Positions 26,740-35,645 of a stretch of 64,000 nucleotides of DNA are shown here, in pieces. Source of the stretch: Cotesia glomerata (Eukaryota; Arthropoda; Insecta; Hymenoptera; Braconidae); NCBI RefSeq assembly GCF_020080835.1, contig NC_058161.1, positions 11,101,297-11,165,296 of the forward strand. Reading direction: 5' to 3'. How positions within the stretch are numbered: the first letter of the stretch is position 1; each line of letters opens with the position of its first letter. The notes beneath the pieces are model-generated. The model saw nothing but the letters and a program-made list of their open reading frames with translations, was not told the DNA's origin and did no database searches. The translations under genes were made by a program, and so were the position numbers.

Positions 26740-28085
26740 CCCGTGAAAAAATATTCTGATCAGGCTTGATATGAGCTGATAAGGCCATATAAAAATTTTT
26801 GATATGTTCATATCTGGCCTGATATGATCTGATATGTCCATATTTAATTTTTTATGGCCTGATATGAAAATTGGCCATATCAGGCCTGATCAAGCCTTAT
26901 CAATTTGATATGTCTATATCAGACTTGATATAGCTTGATATGCTCATATCTAATTTTACATTATTTTTTAATAGGTCCTGATATGCCCTGATATAACTTT
27001 ATAAAGTTATATATACTTTGATAAACTTGAAAAAAAAATCCCTGATCAGGGTTAATATAACTTGATATGGGTTCATATAGTCTGATATACTCATACCCTT
27101 ACCAGCACATAAGTAGTCTTATGTACTCATATAAAGGCATACCCGAGTAAAAAAAAACTGTATATCATTATATATGATTCATATCTAATTATATAGAAGC
27201 ATATGTAATTCATTTATAATTATATAGATGTATATATAATTCATATACAATTATATATGAATCATATAGAATTCTATATAATTTTTTTTACTCCAATGGG
27301 TATTTTGTGATTACCAAAAAACATTCTCTTTTTCTATCTAAGAGTCTGTTACTCCAATGATTAACAATCTTTTAATATATAGTATTTTTCGGATGAAATA
27401 ATAGGAACTTAAAAAAAAATTTAATTTCACAAAAATTATTAGTTTTGTCAAGTCAAAAATTGTTAGCCAGGCCCTCCAGCAATATATAGTTCCATATACT
27501 AAACAAATAATTCCATCAAAATTTAAGCTTTCAATTCTGATTTTACCTCGATTATTTTTTTAATTTCAAAGAAATTATAAATTCTAAAGCAACGAAGTAC
27601 CTTACCAATATATCGTAGAATCATTTTTGCGATTTCATGTATGCATAGATAATTTTATAAATATAGATACCATATAGATACCATTATTATATATAAATAT
27701 TGACAGTTAATAATTAATAAATTAGATAAAAAATTTTGTTCACTACGAATCGATCATGTATACGATTTGCATTACTTGTAGTTATAATAAACTCTGTTCT
27801 CCAAGTAAGTCTCTTAGGTAAACGGGTAGTGAATTAGTCTTTCAAGCGGTAGGTCCACGGTTCGATTCCCACTTGCGCCGATTTTTTTTTTCCTATGGAA
27901 ATAATTATACATAATTATATAGGGCCATTTTTCATTTATATAGTAACATAGTAACAATAGGTACATAGTCTGATATACTTATATCAAGGCATATATAGTC
28001 TGATATGGCCAATTTCCATATCAGGCCTGATATGGAGGGGTTATATCAGGCCTGATATAGTCTGATCAGAAAATTTTTTCACTGG
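26740..28085. mobile_element. Non-autonomous element with CTGATATGGCC-type arms and CCCGTG/CACTGG termini
   Basis: The left end is CCCGTGAAAAAATATTCTGA followed by TCAGG; the right end is the reverse complement of CCAGTGAAAAAATTTTCTGA plus TCAG. The arms (26755-27125 and about 27930-28070) are reiterations of CTGATATG / CATATCAG. A second set of ATATATGAATCATAT arms at 27131-27290 starts CCCGAGTAAAAAAAA after a TA. The core at 27298-27370 is clearly homologous to 14311-14385 of the 13.5-kb element, and a tRNA-like block (27795-27891) follows in the same order. There is no protein coding capacity. The two arm types suggest either one element nested in another or an arm replacement. Confidence 0.65.
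27795..27891 (+). other. tRNA-like Pol III block inside the 26.7-kb element
   Basis: GGTTCGATTCC at 27859-27869 matches the B box, with TTAGGTAAACGGGTAGTG about 40 bp upstream as an A-box-like stretch and a T10 run at about 27882-27891. It is homologous to the block at 14496-14580 ('aagtctcgtaggtaaac' against 'aagtctcttaggtaaac'). No acceptor-stem pairing, so not a tRNA gene. Confidence 0.55.
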
Positions 28086-28783
28086 AACCACAAAGGAATA
28101 ATTTTTATGCATCAATAATTGAAAAATATTCAATTTGCTGATTGAAATAATCATAAACTTTAAATATATCTAAAAATTCTATTGTTCATTGAAACTAGGG
28201 CTGTACAATTTGGCCGGTTATTTGACCTATGAATGAATGAATTTTTTTTTTTAATAGAAAACAGTAATAGAATAATTTATTAAGTGAGTCATTCCATGTC
28301 AAATCGCCCAATAGTTAAAATCGACCCCTTCCGATTTGGATGAAATTTGGTCACAAGTTTGCTTTTATCATAAAACAAAGTTGTGCCAAAGGAAAAAATT
28401 TAAAAAATTTTTTTTGAAAAGTTATGCAAAATTCAAAATTTTACCATTTCCGGTTTTTCAAATTTATTTTTGTAATATCTCGGAAACTACTATAGTTACA
28501 GACATGTACCAAAGTTCATTTTAAAGGGGATATTTAGGACTATAAAAAAAAATTTTTAGGTAAAATTTTTGAAAAATCAAAAATTGGGAAAATTTTGAAA
28601 TTTAAAAAATCGTGAAAATCAAAGCCCGCTATAAAATTTTTGGCTCATTTATTTTTACAAAGTACCTCTTAATAATCTTAAAATATCCTGAAATTTTCAA
28701 GAGAGTGTTCTTTTTTTTTGACCTTTTTTATCATGCATGTTGATGCGCCAAAAATATTTACAATTTTTTCTGTTGACCAACTT

Positions 28784-29023
28784 CACGGAAAAAACAAGAT
28801 GACTGAATATCACCCCACATTATACTCAGTGATATCTGTGGTGAAAAAAAATTTCAGATAGTAACTAGAAAAATCCAGATTATACTGTGTGATATCTGGA
28901 TAATACTCATTGTAATCTGGATTATACTCATTGTAATCTGGATTATACTTGCTACTACCTGAAATTTTTTTTTCACTCAGTATAATCTGGGATGATATCC
29001 AGTGTCATCTTGTTCTTTCCGTG
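28784..29023. repeat. 240-bp MITE with CACGGAAA termini
   Basis: CACGGAAAAAACAAGATGAC at the left is matched by GTCATCTTGTTCTTTCCGTG at the right. Inside, TCTGGATTATACTCATTGTA-type phrases recur head to tail and face GTGATATC / GATATCC motifs. It is inserted in the left subterminal part of the hAT-type element. No coding capacity. Confidence 0.75.
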
Positions 29024-29092
29024 TTGATGGTAGTATAGATAATATTTGCATTTTTTATTATTGAGAATAACAAAATTAAATAAAAAAAACGA

Positions 29093-29724
29093 CGGTTGAC
29101 CCTAAAGGCCATCCCTGCAACTTCCCGCTCATTTTGTACTTAATCGCTCAAAATTACACATTACGTTTTTGAGCTCGTCGAGCTCACAAATATGATTTTT
29201 GTGTCATTTTGAGCTCTTCGAGCTCAAAACTCTAATAGCAGTTTAATAAAACACAATTTTTTGAATTTTCAAACGGCAATAACTTATGAATGAATAAACC
29301 GATTTTTACGCAGTTGACGGCATTCGACGCAATTTTTAAAGCCCCATGAAGAATCTTCGAGTTTAAATCGATCGAGCCAGGAATTTCGAAGTAATTCCGA
29401 AAAAACACTTTTTTCAGTTTTCTTTCGACAACGATCACTCACGAACGAATCAACCATATTTGACCGGGCTTGCAGTGATCGACGTGGTTTTTTGATCTTA
29501 AGAGCTGATTAGATTTTGGAATTGATCGGTAAAGCCATTTAAAAGTGATTCCAAAAAAACATTTCAAAAAATTTTTTTTTGTAGTTTTTTTAAGATTTCT
29601 CAAAATCTACTGGTTCGAATTGGTCCGAAGTGTATTCAAAATCTAAGTTTGGTTAAATCCTTTCGAATGGCGCCAACCGCGATGAAATCGGTCAAGCCGT
29701 TCAAAAGTTATAAAAGGGTTACAT

Positions 29725-29763
<39 letters not shown>

Positions 29764-29766
29764 CAC
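29093..29766. repeat. Dispersed (AC)n-bearing repeat, copy B, left part
   Basis: Opens GGTTGACCCTAAAGGCCATC..AACTTCCCGC and follows copy A closely, including GAGCTC..CGAGCTC hairpins at about 29172-29226. It ends in a TACATACATACA...ACACAC tract (29722-29766), where the LINE begins. The remainder of this copy resumes at 33937. Confidence 0.8.
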
Positions 29767-29862
29767 GCCTTCCCAGGTGGTGGATAGGGGAATGCCCGGC
29801 ATATCTACACGCCAGATGCGTCGGGTGCTAGCAAGGTTACAGGGAGTACGAAATCAGCCCAG

Positions 29863-31149
29863 ATGGCAGAGAACGGACAGCTGAGCAACATTCCTCCAAA
29901 AAGTGGAGGACCTTTTGCTTCTGTCACTAATCAAACATACCGAGGAAGAATCAACTCTGTACCGACCGTTACAGGCCAACAGTCACCAATGGAGAGGCTC
30001 GGCATCAAGATCGAAGAGTTAGCCGATTTTATAAAAGACAAGAAGAATCTCTATCATGAGATTAGAAAATTGGTTACATCTATCACTACAGCATATAGGT
30101 TAGCCAACAAATCACCAGGCATGTCGGCCTCAACGACCCAAACAACTCCGAGTCTGACCAAAAAACCACAGCCATCTTTGGTCACTCCTAAAAAATTACC
30201 ACAGCAAGGAAAGGACAATAACAAGAAGAGGCAGCTGTCCACGCCCAGCACTTCTTCAATAATCGAGAAGCCACCACAGAAAAAGACAGCCCGGGAAGAC
30301 GTCTGGACTACAGTGGACCGAAATAGGAAGAAGAAGGAAAAAGAGCATGAAACAGCGGCTCCCCCTAATAAAGCTCAAAACCAGTCAAGTAAGGGTGCCT
30401 CTAAGAAACTGAGGAGAAAGAAGACAAGAACTAAAGCTGTTCAGCAACCAGTAGACGGTCAAACTTATGCTGATATCCTAAAGAAAATCAAGATCAAGGT
30501 AAGCCCTGTCGAGATGGGCGTAGACATAAAGTCTATTAAAAAGACGAAAGACGGAGGCGTTCTCCTTGAAATCGCTCGAAAGACCGAAGACAGCAAGGCT
30601 TCCACCGATGCAGTAAGGTCAGCCACTGCAAACATCGGCACGGTCAAGACGCTAACACCAACAACAACGATCAAGATCCTCGACTTGGACGAAATCTCTA
30701 CCGAGAGCGAAGTCCGTGAAGCACTCAAACGTGAATTCACTGACAGCCTGGAGGTCAAACGGGTAAATTTGACAAAAGCCACTCCACGAGGAAATCGGGC
30801 AGCCTTCTGCGAAGTAGACGAGGCCAGTGTGATTAAGGCCCTTAACAAGGCCCATATAATGATCGTTTGAGTGAACTGTCGTATACGCCCAGTTGCAAAA
30901 GTAACCCGCTGTTTTAAATGTCTTAGTTTTGGACACCAAACACGCCAGTGCTCGGGACCAAACAGAAGCAGGTGCTGCTACAAATGTGGCGGAGAGAACC
31001 ACAAGGCCGTAAACTGCACGGAGAAGCCAAAATGCTTCCTTTATGCTCCGGACAAAGATGCCCAGGATGGTCTATGCCATATTTCTGGCACTGGAGCTTG
31101 CAGGGAATTCCGCACAGCACTTGCAGAAGCCAAGAGAGGGCAGAAATGA
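29863..31149 (+). pseudogene. LINE ORF1: gag-like nucleic-acid-binding protein, one in-frame stop
   Basis: The frame starts ATG at 29863 and runs 335 codons to TGA (30868-30870), then continues in the same frame for 92 codons to TGA at 31147-31149. The first TGA sits where relatives usually have Trp, so it is a mutation and not the natural end. Order: Lys/Pro/Thr-rich disordered N-terminal half, an RRM-like region (roughly residues 205-330), then two CX2CX4HX4C zinc knuckles, CFKCLSFGHQTRQC and CYKCGGENHKAVNC. A third knuckle has lost a cysteine (CFLYAPDK). ORF1 proteins coat the element's RNA and deliver it to the target. Confidence 0.85.
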
Positions 31150-33702
31150 CACGCATACTACAAGGCAACCTGAATAGGTGCGCCTTGGCGCAAAACCTGC
31201 TGCGCCAGCGTGTCTTTGAAGATAAAATCGACGCCTGCTTTATCTGCGAGCAATATCTAAACATCGAAGGTAAAACATGGTTTGCAGACGAAACTGGCAC
31301 GGCAGCGATTTGGATTGTGAACACAAAGAACGTTACCGTCAACAACAGCGGAAGTGGAGCAGGTTTTGTCTGGATTAAAACTCCCACAACCTACTTCATG
31401 AGCGTCTATCTCTGACCTAACGAAGGGATTAGTGTGTTCCGACAGAAACTGGCAAATATAGAAGATGCGGTCACTAAGTTCAACGGCGAAGTCATCGTAG
31501 CCGGAGACTTCAACGCTAAATCGGCTGAGTGGGGCGCTGCTTTCTCCGACACCAGAGGTAACGAGGTTGCTGACGTCGCGGCTAGACTCGACCTCATAGT
31601 GCTGAACACCGGGAGCACCACGACCTTTAGAAGACCAGGGTACCAAGAGTCCATCCTCGACATTTCGTTGGCGACTCCAAGGACTGCCAACATGATCAAA
31701 GACTGGACTGTATCCGAAGAATACAGTGGCAGTGACCATCAGTTTGTGACATTCAACGTTGGATTGTCATCTACTCCGGTTTCACAACGCGACCTTTCTA
31801 AGCGGAAGTGGAATGCCAGAAGGCTTGATCCAGAGGCATTGCGAGCTTCACTTGCACGAAGCTGGTCTATCCTTCAGAACAACCCGACTCGGATACCTGC
31901 AGTGAAACGGAAAAGGCAGTGCTAAATATGATGAAGGAGATTGCTGCCGCATGTGACGCCTCTATGCCGCGGCTGAAAAATAGGAGTTTCCACAGGCCGG
32001 CGTACTGGTGGTCAACAGACATAGCAGAACTTCGCAAAAGATATCATAAGCTACGTCGCCGCGCAACGAGAGCCGCAAAACGCTCCCCAAGTGAGGACTT
32101 ATATTCAAAAGAGTACAAGCAGGCTAAAAAGACGCTAAACCGAGCCATTAAAGCAAGAAAAGCGATATTGTGGAAACAGATCTGTAATGATCTCGACAAG
32201 AACATCTGGGGCAAAGCCTACCAAATTGTCACCAAACGACTTGGAAAGGCTTCACCAGAAGCGCCAAAGTCTCCTGACTTAATGAACAGCATTGTAGCGG
32301 AGCTTTTCCCCAAACACCCGCCGCGGGAGAAGAAACACTACGCTAAAAACAGCGAAGGAACACCCTTCACAACTAAGGAACTACAAGACGCGGCCAAGTC
32401 ACTCAAAACAGGAAAGGCATCTGAACTTGATGGCATCCCGGCAGCGGTGATCAAGATTGTAGCCCTGGAATATCCAGACATACTCCTGAACACCTAAAAC
32501 GCATGCTTGGCAACTGGCACGTTTCCCGCGGTCTGGAAGCGGCAGAGATTGGTTCTCTTAGACAAAGGAAAGGGAACCCCCGTAACACCTTCGTCGTTTA
32601 GACCACTCTGTATGCTAGACACTGCTGGAAAACTGCTCGAGAAGCTCATACAAGGGAGACTTCGCAACGACATCGACCGTGCTGGAGGTTTTGCCACCAA
32701 CCAGCATGGCTTCCGGAAAGGTCGTTCGACAGTCGGAGCGATCGAGAAAGTTATAAAGACAGCAACACAAGCATGGTCTGGTAGCCTCAAAGCTCGTAAA
32801 GTATGTCTCCTCCTCACGCTAGATGTCAAAAACGCATTTAACAGCGCAAATTGAAGAGACATTTTAGATGCTCTGGAGGACAAGTTTGACGCGGAGCCAG
32901 AGAATCTGGCACTAGTCGACAACTACCTGGACGAAAGAAAGCTAATAGCGGAAACTACGGAAGGCCCACAAGAATACGCCATAACGGCTGGCGTACCGCA
33001 AGGCTCAATAATGGGGCCTGATCTATGGAATGCGGACTACGACGAGCTTCTTGAAATTTCGTTACCAAAGCAAGTATAGCTAACGGGCTTTGCAGACGAC
33101 GTTGCGGCCACGATAGTAGTAAACAGCGTAGAAGAGGCCGAATTACTGATCCGGGAAACCATTGATGCCGTCGAGACCTGGCTTGATAAACACCACCTGA
33201 AACTCGCCAAGCATAAAACCGAGATGGTTTTTGACACGTCAAAAATGGTTCCCAAAACCATTCGCTGTGGACATGGAAGAAACAACACTGACGTCAACAA
33301 GGGTCCTGCGCTATCTAGGGGTAATCATAGACGAGAAACTATCTTTCCGCGAACACCTTGACAGTGCATGCAAGAAAGCCAGCAAGACGGTGTCTAGCCT
33401 AGCAAAAATCATGACCAACATTGGACATGGGACATGGGCAGTTCAATGCCTATCTTTTTAAGATGGGACTGCACAGCACACTAACGTGCAAATACTGCCC
33501 AGACAAAATTGACAACGTCGAGCACACGTTCTTTGAGTGTGACCGGTGGAAGGACTACAAAAGCAGTACTGATAAAACTATTCGCACCACGCTCTCCCCT
33601 GAGAGCTTAGTAACCTGCATGATCAAAAAAGAAGATAACTGGTCAGCTGTCGCAGCCTATGCGCAGCGTCTTTTAAAGGAAAAAATCGCAGAAAGAGACT
33701 AG
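31146..33702 (+). pseudogene. LINE ORF2: endonuclease-reverse transcriptase, multiply disabled
   Basis: Starts at ATG 31146, overlapping the ORF1 stop as ATGA. The endonuclease/exonuclease/phosphatase domain shows GDFNAKSAEWG and a SDHQFVTF ending. The reverse transcriptase shows GFRKGRSTVGAI, LTLDVKNAFNSA (motif A), AGVPQGSIMGPDLWN and GFADDVA (motif C). The C-terminal CX2CX7HX4C finger is CKYCPDKIDNVEHTFFEC. Lesions: TGA at 31413, a frameshift near 31901, TAA at 32495, TGA at 32852, TAG at 33077, a frameshift near 33236, and a deletion near 33425 that joins the end of the RT/thumb region directly to the C-terminal finger, removing perhaps a few hundred codons. In life it nicks the target DNA and primes cDNA synthesis there. 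Confidence 0.9.
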
Positions 33703-33920
33703 TAACTAGGAGCAACCGTCGTGAGACGCAACACGGACTGGATTGAAGTAATGCTAACGCGGTCCCGATCCAGTCTTCCCCGTAACATCTATGGGGAAAG
33801 AGAGAGGAGGATGTTTAGTCGGTATTGTTGTCAATGATATTGACTTCCGAGTCCGACATACCCAGGACAAACATCTCGTCCTGGTATAGGTAAATGTATT
33901 TGACCTCCTCTATAAAAAAA

Positions 33921-33936
<16 letters not shown>

Positions 33937-33951
<15 letters not shown>

Positions 33952-34110
33952 TACATACATACATACAGACACACGTACATCATCGCGAAAACATTCAAGG
34001 AAGCTTCCTAGGACCTCAAAACGTCGAGATCTCATGAAAACTCGATTTTCGAAAAACGGGGTAAAACCAAGAACTTCCCGATTTTTGAAAATCTTCGATT
34101 TTCTTAGCGG
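33937..34110. repeat. Dispersed (AC)n-bearing repeat, copy B, right part
   Basis: Resumes with ACACAC(ATAC)n, then the closing block AGCTTCCTAGGACCTCAAAA and ends TTAGCGGGAAGTT. With 29093-29766 it makes one copy interrupted by the LINE. Confidence 0.8.
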
Positions 34111-34553
34111 GAAGTTTGGTGGCAATCGACGTGGTTTTTTATTGTCTAGAGCTGAATAGTTTTTGGAATCGATCGGTGGAGCCGTTTAAAAATTATCCAA
34201 AAAAAACCACATTTGAAAAAATTTTTTTTCTTAGTTTTTTTAAGATTTCTCAAAATCTACTGATCCGAATCGGTCCAAATTATACTCAAAATCTAAGTTT
34301 GGCCAAGCCCTTTTAAATGGTACCCACCACGATAAAATCGGATGAGCCGTTCAAAAGTTATAAGCGGTTCACATACTTTCACACACACACACACATACAT
34401 ACAGACACAGTGACAACCTCGCGGGAGTAGTCAGGGAAGCTTCCTATCGCCATCAAACGTCGAGATCTGATGAAAACTCGATTTTTGCAAAACGGGGTGA
34501 AAACAATAACCTCCCGATTTTTGAAAATCTTCGATTTTCTTAGCGGGAAGTTA
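34111..34553. repeat. Dispersed (AC)n-bearing repeat, partial tandem copy
   Basis: Starts in the middle of the repeat (equivalent to about 5150 of copy A, 'ggcaatcgacgtggtttttt') directly after the end of copy B. It contains its own short (AC)n(ATAC)n tract at 34380-34406 and the same closing TTAGCGGGAAGTT. The arrangement suggests unequal exchange between copies. Confidence 0.75.
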
Positions 34554-35097
34554 AAAATGAGCCAAAAGTTTCATAGCGGGCTTTGATTTTCACGGTTTTT
34601 TAAATTTCAAAATTTTCCCATTCTTTGATTTTTCAAAAATTTTACCTAAAAAAAATTTTGGCTCATGTCTGTAACTATAATAGTTTCCGAGATATTACAA
34701 AAATAAATTTGAAAAACCGGAAATAGTGAAATTTTGAATTTTGCATAACTTTTTGAAAAAAAATTTTTAAATTTTTTCCTTTGGCACAACTTTGTTTTAT
34801 GATAAAAGCAAACTTGTGACCAAATTTCATCCAAATCGGAAGGGGTCGATTTCAACTATTGGTCGATTTGACATGGAATGACTCATAGGAATTACTCAAA
34901 TGACTCACTTAATAAATTATTCAATTACTGTTTTCTATTTAAAAAAAAATTCATTCATTCATAGGTCATTAAATTACTTTACTCTCGTTTTTTCTGTTGT
35001 TCTTCATGATTTTTTTCCCAAAAAACGAGGTTAACATTAATTTCAATACTTATACGCACCTCAGTATACAACAAAAAGCATATAAAAAATTAGATAT

Positions 35098-35245
35098 TTA
35101 ACCGGTTTAGCAGTTGGCTAATTAGCTGAGTTAAGCTAGGTTAACCGGTTAAGCCGTTGGCTAATTAGCTAAGCTAATTCGGCTAATCGGTTAAATTAGC
35201 TAAGCTGGCCAGCTAACTGGCTAATTAACTTAGCTAACTTTTTTA
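35098..35245. repeat. Subterminal array of GGCTAATTAGC / GGTTAACC motifs
   Basis: Reiterated self-complementary phrases (GCTAATTAGCTAA, GGTTAACCGGTT, TTGGCTAATTAGC) fill about 150 bp just inside the right TIR of the hAT-type element. Subterminal short repeats bind transposase in hAT elements such as Ac; a similar role here is inference. Confidence 0.55.
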
Positions 35246-35276
35246 ACCGGCCAAATTGTACAGCCCTAATTGAAAC

Positions 35277-35429
35277 ATATCTAGATTCAATTTGGTAATT
35301 GATTAGATGCGAGGCTTCACCGACTTTTGGTCGTAAAAAATCGAAAAATTGAGTAATCAACAATTTTGTTTTTTTTTTTTATTTATTTTTAATGCAAAAT
35401 ATATTAAAAAATGTCGAACTCTTGGAATT
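35277..35429. other. Non-coding remnant of the outer element
   Basis: Short AT-rich spacer between the hAT target duplication and the GGGAAT-type right arm. Confidence 0.4.
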
Positions 35430-35645
35430 AAAAATGCCAATATTATGGGAATAGTTCCAAGGTAGACATAGGAATTATTCTTATAATATTATGGGTAGCA
35501 TTCTAAAAATTATTGGAACTGATTGCATAATTTCTAAGAAAATCTCCTATGATTATGGGCTTTAATGCTCTAATCTATAATAATTGTTACTACAATGGTA
35601 TAGAAAAAAATATCGTGGAATTATGGGAGCTGTTCCCATATTTTT
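35430..35645. repeat. Right arm of GGGAATNATTCCCATA-type reiterations
   Basis: Phrases such as TTATGGGAATAGTTCC, GTAGACATAGGAATTATTC and TTATGGGAGCTGTTCCCATA mirror the array at 26380-26620. It ends with TTTTTCCTTCCGTG, which resembles an element terminus. Confidence 0.5.

Larger units (their letters stand above)
29767..33936 (+). mobile_element. R1-clade non-LTR retrotransposon (LINE), defective, inserted in (AC/TACA)n
   Basis: Full-length at its 5' side: GC-richer sequence begins directly after the AC tract with GCCTTCCCAGGTGG. Order: short 5' UTR, ORF1 gag-like protein with zinc knuckles, ORF2 endonuclease plus reverse transcriptase, 3' UTR, and a poly(A) of about 23 (33914-33936), followed by ACACAC(ATAC)n. 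The same microsatellite lies on both sides. R1-clade families Waldo and Mino are known to insert in (ACAY)n or (AC)n repeats, which this placement matches. It has several nonsense codons, at least two frameshifts, and a large internal deletion after the reverse transcriptase, so it is dead. Codon and base composition (near 50% GC) differ sharply from the host DNA. Confidence 0.9.
28196..35268. mobile_element. 7.07-kb hAT-type element with perfect 8-bp target duplication
   Basis: The left end reads TAGGGCTGTACAATTTGGCC and the right end is its exact reverse complement over 25 bp. ATTGAAAC flanks both sides (28188-28195 and 35269-35276). An 8-bp duplication with TIRs starting YAGGG is the hAT signature. 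Long subterminal inverted stretches (about 28200-28680 and 34556-35000, 'gagtcattccatgtcaaatcg' type) face each other. The right subterminal region has reiterated GGCTAATTAGCTAA motifs. The centre contains no hAT transposase. It holds an (AC)n-bearing repeat, an R1-clade LINE inside that, and a 240-bp MITE at 28784-29023. It is non-autonomous and has been enlarged by later insertions. Confidence 0.85.

Noticed and set aside
30465..31739. Long antisense frames at 30465-31387 and 31257-31739
   Set aside because: They are shadows of the GC-richer LINE reading frames on the + strand.
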